A DNA stretch of 64,000 nucleotides from Mucilaginibacter sp. GTDB taxonomy: Bacteria; Bacteroidota; Bacteroidia; Sphingobacteriales; Sphingobacteriaceae. Both the position numbers and the translations under genes were made by a program. Below, piece after piece: positions 7,549 through 16,956 of this stretch (positions within the stretch are counted from its first letter, which is position 1; each line of letters starts with the position of its first letter). Location of the stretch: assembly GCA_028288025.1 (NCBI GenBank), contig JAQBOM010000027.1, positions 1-64,000 on the forward strand, given 5' to 3'. Under the pieces are notes generated by a model. The model had not been told where the DNA came from. It made no database searches and was given only the letters and a program-made list of their open reading frames with translations.

Positions 7549-9063
7549 ATGGACTCAAAAATAAAAACTCAGCCGACCATATTTGTCGTTTTTGGCGGCA
7601 CCGGGGATCTTACATCACGAAAAATCGCACCGGCGCTTTATAACCTATTCCTGGATGGCTGGCTGCCCGGTCAATTCTCCATAATTGGTACAGGCCGTAC
7701 ACAATTAACGGATGATCAATTCAGGGAAAACCTGCTGAACGACATCAACCAGTTTTCGCGCAGCGGCAAAGCGGCTAAGGCAAAGTGGGACGAATTTTCA
7801 AAAAATATTTTCTACCAGGTATCGGATGTTAAAGATTCCGAAACCTACAAGGAATTCGGTAAACGCGTTGAAAAGCATAATGCGGATTGGAAAACAAAGG
7901 CCAACGTGATCTATTACCTGGCTGTATCGCCAAACCTGTTCCCCATCATCGCATCCAATATATCAAAAGCAAAGCTGGCCGAAGACCCGTTAAAAACACG
8001 CATAGTTATCGAAAAGCCTTTTGGCCACGACCTGGAATCAGCAAGGGAACTGAACAAGCTGTTATCAGGTATTTTTGATGAGTGCCAGATATACCGGATA
8101 GACCATTACCTGGGCAAAGAAACCGTTCAGAATATCATGGCTTTCCGTTTCGCCAACTCGATACTGGAGCCTTTGTGGAACCGTAACTATATTGAGCACG
8201 TGCAGATATCGGTTACCGAGCAACTGGGTGTTGAAGATCGCGGCGATTATTATGAGGGAGCAGGCGCTTTGCGCGACATGATCCAGAACCATTTATTGCA
8301 ATTGCTTTGTTTTGTAGCCATGGAACCGCCTACCAGCTTTAATGCCGACGAGATACGTAACCGCAAGGTTGATGTTTTACGTGCCATGCGCAAGTTTACA
8401 CCTGACGATGTGCGAAATTCCGCGGTTCGGGGGCAATATGGCAAAGGCTGGATGCAGGGGAAAGAAGTACCCGGCTATCGCGAGGAGCAAAAAGTAGCGC
8501 CCGATTCGAATACCGAAACCTTCGCCGCTATAAAGTTTTTTGTTGACAACTGGCGCTGGCAGGGTGTGCCCTTTTATATGCGTACCGGCAAAAGGATGCA
8601 CCAAACCGCTTCGATCATTACGATAGAATTCAAGGACGTACCACATTTGGTATTCCCGACCGAGGCCGCCGAAAGCTGGCAGCAAAACAGGCTTATCATC
8701 AGCATTCAGCCCGAGATGAGCATCCGTTTACAGGTGCAGGCCAAACGCCCCGGGCTTGATATGGTTTTAAATGCCGTTGATATGGTGTTTGATTATAAAG
8801 GCACATACAACAGCCCGGCGCCCGAAGCTTATGAAACGCTGCTGCTGGATACCATGCTTGGCGACCAAACCCTGTTTATGCGCGGCGACCAGGTTGAAGC
8901 TGCCTGGGAACTGATCATGCCGATACTAAGCACATGGCAGGCCAAAAAGAGTTTAAATTTCCCGAACTATTCGGCAGATTCATGGGGCCCTGAGATCGCG
9001 GAAGCCTTAATAGCCCGCGACGGATTCCATTGGTTCTCGTTACCGGCGAATGGGAAGAAGTGA
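7549..9063 (+). CDS. zwf: Glucose-6-phosphate 1-dehydrogenase
   Basis: 504 residues, typical length. Oxidises glucose-6-P to 6-phosphogluconolactone. The coenzyme loop VVFGGTGDLTSRKIAPALYN is near residues 13-32; IIGTGRTQLTDD retains the Arg that binds the NADP 2'-phosphate. VIEKPFGHDLESA, RIDHYLGKETVQN (active-site His/Asp/Lys) and FYMRTGKRM (substrate/structural NADP region) are intact. It lies 25 nt after gnd and 115 nt before pgl, the gap being filled by a repeat. Confidence 0.97.
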   Translation: MDSKIKTQPTIFVVFGGTGDLTSRKIAPALYNLFLDGWLPGQFSIIGTGRTQLTDDQFRENLLNDINQFSRSGKAAKAKWDEFSKNIFYQVSDVKDSETYKEFGKRVEKHNADWKTKANVIYYLAVSPNLFPIIASNISKAKLAEDPLKTRIVIEKPFGHDLESARELNKLLSGIFDECQIYRIDHYLGKETVQNIMAFRFANSILEPLWNRNYIEHVQISVTEQLGVEDRGDYYEGAGALRDMIQNHLLQLLCFVAMEPPTSFNADEIRNRKVDVLRAMRKFTPDDVRNSAVRGQYGKGWMQGKEVPGYREEQKVAPDSNTETFAAIKFFVDNWRWQGVPFYMRTGKRMHQTASIITIEFKDVPHLVFPTEAAESWQQNRLIISIQPEMSIRLQVQAKRPGLDMVLNAVDMVFDYKGTYNSPAPEAYETLLLDTMLGDQTLFMRGDQVEAAWELIMPILSTWQAKKSLNFPNYSADSWGPEIAEALIARDGFHWFSLPANGKK

Positions 9064-9065
9064 TT

Positions 9066-9175
9066 AGAGGTAAGAGATCGGAGATTAGTCCGAAAGTCGG
9101 AAAAGTCCGAGGGTAGCTCAACTAATCTCTGATCTCTTACCTCCAATCTCTTACCACCAACCTCTAATCTCCACA
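9066..9175. repeat. Inverted repeat, GAGATTAGT family, between zwf and pgl
   Basis: Left arm 9066-9089 and right arm 9120-9143 are complementary over 24 positions with about one mismatch (AAGAGATCGGAGATTAGT versus ACTAATCTCTGATCTCTT). A further half-unit continues to 9173 (CCTCTAATCTCC). The same family occurs inside aroA (48788-48874) and as a half-unit at 45932-45964. It would form a long hairpin inside the operon mRNA, ending just before the pgl start. Confidence 0.85.
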
Positions 9176-9178
9176 CCA

Positions 9179-9898
9179 ATGAAACTAAATATATTCAATA
9201 CCGAAAACGAAGTGCTTGCTGCTTTGGCAGCGCATTTTGTAAAAATAGCCGGCGAGTCAATTGCTAAGCAGGGCAAATTTTCTGTAGCGCTATCTGGCGG
9301 AAGCTCACCAAAAAAACTATACGAATTGCTGGCGTCGTCATTTAAAAATGACGTGCAATGGGATAAAGTTTATTTCTTTTTCGGCGATGAGCGCAATGTG
9401 CCGCAAACCCATCCTGACAGTAACTATTTAATGGCTAAAAAGGCATTATTTGACCCGCTGAATATCAACACATCAAATGTTTTCCCGGTTGACACCAACC
9501 TCGACCCTAAAGATGCTGCGCAGCGTTATGAAGCAGAAATTGAGGAGTTTTTTGAAGATGAAGAGCAAAGCTTTGATCTGATTTTGCTGGGATTGGGCGA
9601 CAACTCACATACCGCATCACTGTTTCCGCACACTCCTGTTTTGCATGACAGAACACCCGGCGTAAAAGAAGTTTTTTTACAGGATCAGCAAGTTTACCGC
9701 ATCACCCTCAACGCACCGTTGATCAATGAGGCGCAGCATATCGCCTTCCTGGTGTATGGCCAGGCAAAAGCAATAGCGGTACACCACGTGCTCGAAGACG
9801 ATGAGGATATTGAAGAATATCCGGCGCAACTGATAGAGCCCATTGTTGGTGAGATACAATGGTTTTTAGATCATGATGCGGCTTCTATGCTATCCTAA
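9179..9898 (+). CDS. pgl: 6-phosphogluconolactonase
   Basis: 239 residues of the SOL/DevB type. Hydrolyses 6-phosphogluconolactone, the product of Zwf, so it completes the oxidative branch encoded here. Motifs: FSVALSGGSSPKKLYELL near residue 33, VYFFFGDERNVPQTHPDSNY, and LILLGLGDNSHTASLFPHTP, the substrate-binding loop. Last gene of the plus-strand cluster; it converges with the minus-strand gene ending at 9911 and no terminator hairpin is visible in the 12-nt gap. Confidence 0.95.
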   Translation: MKLNIFNTENEVLAALAAHFVKIAGESIAKQGKFSVALSGGSSPKKLYELLASSFKNDVQWDKVYFFFGDERNVPQTHPDSNYLMAKKALFDPLNINTSNVFPVDTNLDPKDAAQRYEAEIEEFFEDEEQSFDLILLGLGDNSHTASLFPHTPVLHDRTPGVKEVFLQDQQVYRITLNAPLINEAQHIAFLVYGQAKAIAVHHVLEDDEDIEEYPAQLIEPIVGEIQWFLDHDAASMLS

Positions 9899-9910
9899 AA
9901 TTTAGCCGAA

Positions 9911-12289
9911 CTATTTTACATCAAACGTAAAATACTGCACACCGGCCTGGCCCGTTGCCGTAAGGCCCTGCACTACTCCTACATATTTTCCGGGCTGGTC
10001 GGAGGTATAAAAAGAAACCGCCCCTTTGCCCTGGCTGTTTATAGAAGGAGACCAGTATAGCACATTCCTGAAATCGGGTATCCGGCTTGTGGCTTGCCCC
10101 TGGCTGTCATAAACAGGCGAATAAAACTCACGCTGTAATTGCATCCCTTCATAGTCCATAACAATGGCATGCGGGTCAAGCTCCACGCCGCCCAGGTCGC
10201 CTTTATACGAGGTGAAGCTAAATATACCCACGCTTTCAGCTGGCCCGTAGAAATAAGTGCGCGGTACTACCTCCAATTTCCTGATCTTTAACGGATCGAC
10301 CGTGAATAATTTGTCAATATTAAAAACCGGGATGCCGTCAAGTATCACCAGCGGGTCGCCGCCATCCAAAAAACCACGGTCGCTAAGTACCTTAATGTGA
10401 AACCGGCCTTTTGACCTGGTAATATTTTCCTCGGTTACGTATTCCCTCATCACTTCTTCCATGGTTGTAAAACGGGTATAGTCATCCAGCTTATAACTTT
10501 TATACGGATGCCCGTAAAACGCACTGCTATCTATCAAAGGATCATAAAACCGCTTTATCTGGTTCCCTGAGTAAATATTCAGCACTTGTATGCCTAAACT
10601 ATGCTCCTGCAATGCCTTTTGCGTCCCGGTATCAAATTGGAACTTCGGCAGTATTGTTTTTGAAAATTGTTCCGAAAACGGGCTTAAAATATCTATCCGG
10701 TAAGTGCTGTCAATCTGCGTGTTTGTTTGGTCAATAATTTCACTTTGCCCATAAAAATTCTTTGTATTGTACAGCAGGCGGCCCGACGAATCGCTCCTTG
10801 CCGTATAAAGCTGCACCCTTTTTCCGGGGATGCCCAGGTAAGTAAGTACGTTTTTAGCCGGAGCGCCGGTTTCGGTGTTAACTATTTTGGCCGTGATAAT
10901 ATGTCCGTCAAATTCAGGCAAAAAATTAAATGCTTCTTGTTTGTTTTCCAGTACCTGGTTCCATTGAAACCGCCGCCACCCTTGGGTAAGCAGCAAATTA
11001 TCAAGCGCTTCGTTAGCTTCTGCGTTGCTGTTTTTCAAATAATAATCAGCCGATTCAATGCTGCCTTTTAAATCGGAGCTTAACCATAAATAGCTGACAA
11101 TATTAGTACGGTCAATTTTTTGGAGTGAATCGACGCGGTATATGGCCATAGATAAATCTGCATTCAATAGCTTACCAGCCTGATCTTTTGCCAACACGTT
11201 AATGTTTACCTTTTTGCGTAGGTTATATTGCTGTTGGTCGGCGCCGGCATCAATAAACAATTGCTGTACCGGCCTCTTAAAATAAAGGCGTTCGCAAACC
11301 GGTTGCTTTGCATTATTGAAAACAGTAAAATGCGATATGCCTTCACCGAGCATGCTTTTACTCACGGTAAAACGAGCGGCGCCATTATTCATAGCTCCGG
11401 TTTCCGCTGCGGTTATTGTTTGCCCGGTGTGGGCAAACAGGTAAATATTCCCGCCTGGGGTGGCGTTGCTTTTCACTTCTATACTTAAATTCGCACCGTC
11501 ATCCGTTAAATGCATCACATACCCCTGACTGTTAATTTCGGGAAGATCTTTAACAACCGCCGCATTATCCATATCCTTAACAACTGCCTTATAGGTATTA
11601 TTTGAAACCGGCGTGAATGAGAAGCTGCCCATTCCAAACTTCAACGATCTGAACCGGGCAACGGTATCATTATGCTGATCAACAATAGCCCCAGCCAGGT
11701 TCACGCCATTCCCGTCGCGGCCCACGGCTTTAAATCCAACTTTACTTGTAATACCGCCAACCAAATTACCACCCTCCGGGAAAAACTGAATATCGTAGGC
11801 TGCTGCTGTTTCTTTAGTGGCCACTTCGGGCGATTTTAATGGGTTAACAAGTGTGATGGTTTTTTCGAAATAAAATTCCGGGCCAAAATTTTTCATCCAA
11901 TTGGTATAAACCCTCAGTTTATAATTGCCATTATTTACCGACACAGGTATATATAACGATCCGCTTCCGGTTCCATTTTTCAGTAAAATTTTTGCCTGTA
12001 TAACCGGGTTTTGGTTATTATCTAAAACTTCGATATACCCAACTTTACTCAGGTTAAGCGGTTTATGGTCATTGCCGTCAACACAATAAACTTTAAACCA
12101 AACTATTTCGCCCGGCAGGTAAACGTTTTTATCCGTATGCACAAATATTTTTTCAACCAAGGCAGTTTGCTTGTGCAGGTTAAAGCTATTTTGTACCTCC
12201 TGGATTACCTGTGCGCTGCTATTTAGCAACAGGAGGCAAAACGCGGCAGATAAAAGTACTGACTTACTGGTTTTTGTGATCATGCTCAT
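9911..12289 (-). CDS. Secreted plug-domain protein with N-terminal MG2-like domain
   Basis: 792 residues with a signal peptide (KSVLLSAAFCLLLLNSSAQ). The first 150 residues (EKIFVHTDKNVYLPGEIVWFKVYC...GNYKLRVYTNWMKNFG) match the macroglobulin MG2-like module of large Bacteroidota envelope proteins. Residues about 640-720 (GDPLVILDGIPVFNIDKLFTVDPLKIRKLEVVPRTYFYG as two adjoining parts) look like a TonB-receptor plug without a following barrel; the C terminus (QYFTFDVK) is a small beta module. Probably periplasmic or outer-membrane associated. Last gene of the minus operon, 56 nt after the DUF4249 array. The molecular role is unknown; it may assist the receptor upstream. Confidence 0.75.
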   Translation of the reverse strand: MSMITKTSKSVLLSAAFCLLLLNSSAQVIQEVQNSFNLHKQTALVEKIFVHTDKNVYLPGEIVWFKVYCVDGNDHKPLNLSKVGYIEVLDNNQNPVIQAKILLKNGTGSGSLYIPVSVNNGNYKLRVYTNWMKNFGPEFYFEKTITLVNPLKSPEVATKETAAAYDIQFFPEGGNLVGGITSKVGFKAVGRDGNGVNLAGAIVDQHNDTVARFRSLKFGMGSFSFTPVSNNTYKAVVKDMDNAAVVKDLPEINSQGYVMHLTDDGANLSIEVKSNATPGGNIYLFAHTGQTITAAETGAMNNGAARFTVSKSMLGEGISHFTVFNNAKQPVCERLYFKRPVQQLFIDAGADQQQYNLRKKVNINVLAKDQAGKLLNADLSMAIYRVDSLQKIDRTNIVSYLWLSSDLKGSIESADYYLKNSNAEANEALDNLLLTQGWRRFQWNQVLENKQEAFNFLPEFDGHIITAKIVNTETGAPAKNVLTYLGIPGKRVQLYTARSDSSGRLLYNTKNFYGQSEIIDQTNTQIDSTYRIDILSPFSEQFSKTILPKFQFDTGTQKALQEHSLGIQVLNIYSGNQIKRFYDPLIDSSAFYGHPYKSYKLDDYTRFTTMEEVMREYVTEENITRSKGRFHIKVLSDRGFLDGGDPLVILDGIPVFNIDKLFTVDPLKIRKLEVVPRTYFYGPAESVGIFSFTSYKGDLGGVELDPHAIVMDYEGMQLQREFYSPVYDSQGQATSRIPDFRNVLYWSPSINSQGKGAVSFYTSDQPGKYVGVVQGLTATGQAGVQYFTFDVK

Positions 12290-12345
12290 ATCAGGTAAGT
12301 TTATATGTTGTAATCTATTTATAATTTTTTATAATTCAATTTATT

Positions 12346-13482
12346 TCATTTCCAAAAAGGAGGTGGCTTTGTCGTTCCTCGTATCGTGCAATCCGCACAG
12401 GCCCTGGTTGAATAGGTTCCCCCGCCCACAGACAAAGGCACAAAATTATTCGGCTGCGGAATTAAAAAAGAAGGGCCCTGGGTGCCCGGCGAGTCAACTT
12501 CACAGTCATACGGATAAATCGGCTGCCAGGCGCCGGGTAACGAATTGTTATTAATAAATACCCGTTTAGACTGAACAGAGCTAATACTTACATAACCCAA
12601 TACTGGCTCGGCCGGATTATCTACATTATGTATGTTACCCTTAAGCTGTGATGGCTGGGCATCGAAAATACTTCCTAACTGTTCGGTGTTCTTTTTTAGG
12701 TTAGTCCAAAAAGCATAAGCTCCGGGAGTTAAAGTATATTGCTGCAGCAGGATACTATACTCCATTTCTATTTTTTCTGATGTGTTGGGTATATGTACTA
12801 TTGGGCTTTGATAAATTATATTGTCTTTTAACCTGGCGGACGACCCTAAAACAACATCGGTTGAAGAATCACTTGCGAAGCAATAAAAAATTCCCTGGTC
12901 GGGCTGCCGTAAAACGATTGAAAAACCATTGCTTATGTACGAGCTGATATATTTTGTGTGAAACCGCCATGTTTCACCAAAGCTCCAGCGATAGTAACGC
13001 GTGCTGTTGTTTGTATTATGTGTATTAACATATATCTGAAGCCCGGTATCAGGAACACTTGTTATATTGTAGCCGATGCTATCAATACGCGGTGTAATGT
13101 AAGCTGGCTCAAAATCCGAAAGATATTGTTTATTATCGGTCGTTTTTATCCTTAACCGATATTTGCTGTTAACATCAAGGTTTAAACCGGGCGATACGTA
13201 CCTGCCGGCGGTGTTTTCGGTTAAAGGGTAGCTGGCGTTTTTCTCGCTTTCAACAGCAAGCACAGCTCCCTGCTCCGGGTTGGCAGTAATCTTACTGGAT
13301 ATATTTACTGTGCGGCTAAGCCTGATGATAGTTGAATCCGCCCCGGGATTGATTACGCCTTCAACCACCAGGTAATTACTAACGGCGGTTATAGCTGGAG
13401 GATCATAGGGCTTCCTGCACTCTATAAGTGTGATGATTAAAACTAATATGCCGGCCACTTTTGTCATACAATATAGCTTCAT
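12346..13482 (-). CDS. DUF4249-family lipoprotein, copy 1
   Basis: 378 residues from the ATG at 13482, which overlaps the stop of copy 2 (ATGA); a longer frame up to 13533 reads back into copy 2 and is not needed. Lipoprotein signal: hydrophobic stretch ending LIEC (Cys22) followed by RKPYDPPAI. The mature part begins with LVVEGVINPGADSTIIRLSR, shared by all four copies, has SIFDAQPSQLKGNIHNV near the end, and finishes CADCTIRGTTKPPPFWK. DUF4249 proteins accompany TonB-dependent receptors in Bacteroidota and are likely surface or periplasm-facing lipoproteins; the ligand is unknown. It is closest to copy 2, with the 20 residues SDFEPAYITPRIDSIGYNIT identical in both. Confidence 0.85.
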   Translation of the reverse strand: MKLYCMTKVAGILVLIITLIECRKPYDPPAITAVSNYLVVEGVINPGADSTIIRLSRTVNISSKITANPEQGAVLAVESEKNASYPLTENTAGRYVSPGLNLDVNSKYRLRIKTTDNKQYLSDFEPAYITPRIDSIGYNITSVPDTGLQIYVNTHNTNNSTRYYRWSFGETWRFHTKYISSYISNGFSIVLRQPDQGIFYCFASDSSTDVVLGSSARLKDNIIYQSPIVHIPNTSEKIEMEYSILLQQYTLTPGAYAFWTNLKKNTEQLGSIFDAQPSQLKGNIHNVDNPAEPVLGYVSISSVQSKRVFINNNSLPGAWQPIYPYDCEVDSPGTQGPSFLIPQPNNFVPLSVGGGTYSTRACADCTIRGTTKPPPFWK

Positions 13483-14600
13483 TTCCAAAACGGAGGTACA
13501 GTTTGCGTACCCCGTATCCTGCAATCCGCGCACGGTGCAGTTGTATATGTTGTTCCGCCCGCCGATAAAGGCACAAAATTATTTGGCTGTGGATATAAAA
13601 AAGCAGGGCCCTGGGTGCCTGGCGAGTCAATTTCACAGCCATAAGGATAGGCCGCCTGCCACGTGTCGGGTAAATCATTTCTATTGATAAATATCCTTTT
13701 GGATTGAACAGAACAGATACTTACATAACCCAATACCGGCTCAGCAGGGTCATTTATATTATGTATGTTACCTTTAATTTGCGATGGCTGGGCATCAAAA
13801 ATACTTCCCAGCTGCTCGGTGTCTTTTTTTAGGTCTCTCCAAAAAGCATAAGCAGTAGCGGTTATAGCATATTGCCGTAAAAGGATGCTATACTCCAATT
13901 CTATTTTTTCCGATGTGGATGGGATGTGCACTGTGGGGTTTTGGTAAATTACATTATCATGTAATTTGGCCGATGAGCCTAAAACAATATCGCTTGAAGA
14001 ATCACTTGCAAAACAGTAAAAAAAATATTGGCTGGGTTGCCGCTGAACTATGCCAGAACCGTTAGATACAAATAGAGAAAGATATTTTGCGTGGAACCGC
14101 CATGTTTCGCTGTAATCCCAGCGGTAATAACGGGTACTGCTGTTTGAATTGTGCGCGCTGGCGTAAATTTGAAGTCCGGTATCAGGAACACTTGTTATAT
14201 TATAGCCGATGCTATCAATACGCGGTGTAATGTAAGCCGGCTCAAAATCCGAAAGATATTGCTGGTTATCAGCGGTCTTTATACTTAACCGATATTTTCT
14301 TGTGATATCAAGATTTAATCCCGGCGATGCATACTTGCCATTGCCGGTCTCAGTTAAAGGATAGCCGACATTCTGGTCGCTTTCAACAGTAAGTGCAGCT
14401 CCCCGCTCCGGGTTGGTAGTTATCTTACTGGATATATTTACTGTACGGCTTAGTTTAATGATAGTTGAATCGGGTCCCGGGTTGATCACTCCTTCAACAA
14501 CCAGGTAATGGTTAGCTACAGTTATAGCCGGGGGCGCATAAGGCTTTTTGCATCCCATTACTGAAATCACAAAAATCGCTATGTATTTAACGTTTTTCAT
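13479..14600 (-). CDS. DUF4249-family lipoprotein, copy 2
   Basis: 373 residues. Lipobox VMGC (Cys17) then KKPYAPPAI. Same architecture as its neighbours: LVVEGVINPGPDSTIIKLSR, a beta-rich middle with a YYRWDYSETWRF segment, SIFDAQPSQIKGNIHNI, and a terminal CADCRIRGTQTVPPFWK. Its stop overlaps the start of copy 1 by 4 nt and its start is 9 nt after copy 3, so all are read from one mRNA. The high identity with copy 1, also at the DNA level, points to a recent tandem duplication. Confidence 0.85.
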   Translation of the reverse strand: MKNVKYIAIFVISVMGCKKPYAPPAITVANHYLVVEGVINPGPDSTIIKLSRTVNISSKITTNPERGAALTVESDQNVGYPLTETGNGKYASPGLNLDITRKYRLSIKTADNQQYLSDFEPAYITPRIDSIGYNITSVPDTGLQIYASAHNSNSSTRYYRWDYSETWRFHAKYLSLFVSNGSGIVQRQPSQYFFYCFASDSSSDIVLGSSAKLHDNVIYQNPTVHIPSTSEKIELEYSILLRQYAITATAYAFWRDLKKDTEQLGSIFDAQPSQIKGNIHNINDPAEPVLGYVSICSVQSKRIFINRNDLPDTWQAAYPYGCEIDSPGTQGPAFLYPQPNNFVPLSAGGTTYTTAPCADCRIRGTQTVPPFWK

Positions 14601-14609
14601 TGTCGTCCA

Positions 14610-15752
14610 TCATTTCCAAAAAGGTGGCGGCGTTTTTGAACCCCTTATTGTGCAATCTGCACATGCGCGGCTGGTGTACAAATATAGTGAGGGAGAAAAT
14701 GTAGGGAATCCATCTGTTGCCAGGAATATTTCAGGATCTGCGATCAAACTATGGTATATCTGCCCCGGCCCAACCTTCGCGGTATCAAGGTTGCAGCCGT
14801 AGGGATAATCAGGCACCCACCGCGGCAGTTGCGCGTTCGATATAAACACTCTTTTTGATGAGACGGTAGAAACACCCAAATATCCGATAACCGGTTCAGA
14901 TGGATTGGCTACGCAGTGAATATTGCCCGGTATTTCCGATGGCTCGGCATCAAAGATGCTTCCCAGCTGTTCAGTGTTTTTTTTCAAGTTGGTATAAAAA
15001 GTATAAGCGTTGCTTGTTAAAGCATATTCACGAAGCAGGATACTATACCTGTTTTCAATCTTTTCTGACGTTGACGGAATGAATGTGATCGGATTTTGAT
15101 AAATGATATCCCGCATTAATTTCGCTGATGACCCCAGGACGAAGTTGTCGGAAACATCATTTGTATAGCAAAAAGTTATTTGCTGGTCCGGCGTTCGCGG
15201 TATGAGGGTAAAGCCATTGGATATATAATTGGAGGTGTATTTCGTGTAAAATCGCCAGGCCTCGTCGTAGTCCCAGCGAAAGTAGTGTATTTGGTTAGTA
15301 GCATCATGGGTGTTCGCATAAACCTGTATTCCGGTTTTGGGAGTAGCTGTTATATTAAAGCCTACGCTATCTATCGCCGGGGTGATCAATACGGTCTCAA
15401 AATCTGAAAGATATACTTTCCCGTCACTGGTTTTTATTCTCAGTCGATATTTATTGGCCGTATTTAAATTTAAGCCTGTTGATATATAGTAACCATTTCC
15501 TTTATCGGTTAAAGAATAGCTGCCATTTTGGTCGCTTTCAACAGTCAATACCGCACCTGTTACAGTTTTTGCAGTTGTTTTGCTTGATACGTTAACTGTG
15601 CGGCTAAGTTTAATGATCGTTGAATCAGGGCCCGGATTAATTATGCCTTCAACCACCAGGTAGCCGGCTGGCGTGGAAATAGCAGGCGGGGCGTACGGTT
15701 TTCTACACCCGGCAATTATTATAATTATCAATAACAACTTCCTGCAATACAT
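14610..15752 (-). CDS. DUF4249-family lipoprotein, copy 3
   Basis: 380 residues. Short lipoprotein signal KLLLIIIIIAGC (Cys16), then RKPYAPPAI. Retains LVVEGIINPGPDSTIIKLSR, HYFRWDYDEAWRF, SIFDAEPSEIPGNIHCV and the end CADCTIRGSKTPPPFWK. It is more diverged from copies 1 and 2 than they are from one another and has an extra loop before the C-terminal motif. Start 15752 lies 3 nt from the stop of copy 4. Function inferred only from association with the TonB receptor upstream. Confidence 0.85.
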   Translation of the reverse strand: MYCRKLLLIIIIIAGCRKPYAPPAISTPAGYLVVEGIINPGPDSTIIKLSRTVNVSSKTTAKTVTGAVLTVESDQNGSYSLTDKGNGYYISTGLNLNTANKYRLRIKTSDGKVYLSDFETVLITPAIDSVGFNITATPKTGIQVYANTHDATNQIHYFRWDYDEAWRFYTKYTSNYISNGFTLIPRTPDQQITFCYTNDVSDNFVLGSSAKLMRDIIYQNPITFIPSTSEKIENRYSILLREYALTSNAYTFYTNLKKNTEQLGSIFDAEPSEIPGNIHCVANPSEPVIGYLGVSTVSSKRVFISNAQLPRWVPDYPYGCNLDTAKVGPGQIYHSLIADPEIFLATDGFPTFSPSLYLYTSRACADCTIRGSKTPPPFWK

Positions 15753-15755
15753 AAT

Positions 15756-16952
15756 TTATTTCCAAAATGCCGGTTGTTTATTGGTGCCCCTTAATGTACA
15801 GTCAACACAAGACGGATCCGATGCCGAATACCCGATTGGCTTGGGGGCTCCTGGCGGCGAGATCGCGTTAACTGGTATTAACGGGCTATTTGCGCCCTTT
15901 TTGTAGTTTATGAATTGATTTACCTGGTTTACGGCAATTTTGCCGCCCGGTGGATAATATACATAATAAAAAGTGTCAAGCTGGCAGTTTGGATCAGCGC
16001 GCCCTGCTACCCAATTAGGTAACTGCTGATTTGTTATAAATATCCTTTGGCTTGATACATTTCCAACACTTATATATCCAATAACCGCCTCGGAGGGGTT
16101 GGTAATAGAATGAATATTGCCGATTAACTGTGTAGGCTGGGCATCGAAAATGCTTCCTAATTGTTCGGTGTTCTTTTTTAAATTCTGCCAAAAACCATAA
16201 GCATCAGCCGATAAAGCATATTGTCTTACTAATACACTGTATTTTATTCCAATTTTTTCGGAGTTCACCGGTATAAAAGTGATCGGGTTATCCGTAATGA
16301 TATCTTTTGATAGTTTGGCCGATGAATTTAAAACGATCGTACTGGAAGAATCACTAGACCAGCATTGGTAAATATTGTCGTTAACCAAATCCCGCGATAA
16401 CACCGTATCGCCGTTCGATTTAAAATAGGAATCGTAAGTCGAATGGATGATCCAGGTTTCCTGGTAGTCCCAGCGATAGTAACGGGTACTATTTTGGGGA
16501 TCATGTGTATCGGCATATATAGTCAATCCGGGCGTTGATGTTTTATAATAAACACTGTCAACCGGCGGGGAGTTTACAACCGCAACAAAGTCTGATAAAT
16601 ATTGCTTGTTATCAGCAGTTTTTATTCTTAAGCGATATTTCTTCGAATTATCAAGTGTTATACCAGCCGAAACATACCTACCCGGGTTCGTTTCCAATAG
16701 AGGGAAGGAATCGTTTTGGTTACTTTCAACAGCTAAAACCGCTCCCCTTACCGGGGTTGTAGAAACTGCACTGGAAAGATTGACTGTGCGGCTCAGTTTA
16801 ATAACTGTTGACTGAGACCCGCCGGTGATAATTCCCTCTACGACAAGATAAGTACCTGGCGAACTGATAATAGGAGGTAAATAAGGCTTTTTACAGCCAA
16901 AAGATAGTCCAATAATTAACAAACACATTAAGAATCGATAATTTATATTCAT
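15756..16952 (-). CDS. DUF4249-family lipoprotein, copy 4
   Basis: 398 residues from ATG 16952, chosen because it lies 4 nt after the TonB-receptor stop and gives a proper lipoprotein signal (MNINYRFLMCLLIIGLSFGC, Cys20). The longer frame to 16982 would start inside the receptor gene. The mature part has LVVEGIITGGSQSTVIKLSR, YYRWDYQETWII, SIFDAQPTQLIGNIHSI and the end CVDCTLRGTNKQPAFWK. This is the copy directly next to the receptor and is the most divergent, so it is likely the original partner from which the others arose (inference). Confidence 0.85.
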   Translation of the reverse strand: MNINYRFLMCLLIIGLSFGCKKPYLPPIISSPGTYLVVEGIITGGSQSTVIKLSRTVNLSSAVSTTPVRGAVLAVESNQNDSFPLLETNPGRYVSAGITLDNSKKYRLRIKTADNKQYLSDFVAVVNSPPVDSVYYKTSTPGLTIYADTHDPQNSTRYYRWDYQETWIIHSTYDSYFKSNGDTVLSRDLVNDNIYQCWSSDSSSTIVLNSSAKLSKDIITDNPITFIPVNSEKIGIKYSVLVRQYALSADAYGFWQNLKKNTEQLGSIFDAQPTQLIGNIHSITNPSEAVIGYISVGNVSSQRIFITNQQLPNWVAGRADPNCQLDTFYYVYYPPGGKIAVNQVNQFINYKKGANSPLIPVNAISPPGAPKPIGYSASDPSCVDCTLRGTNKQPAFWK

Positions 16953-16956
16953 TATA

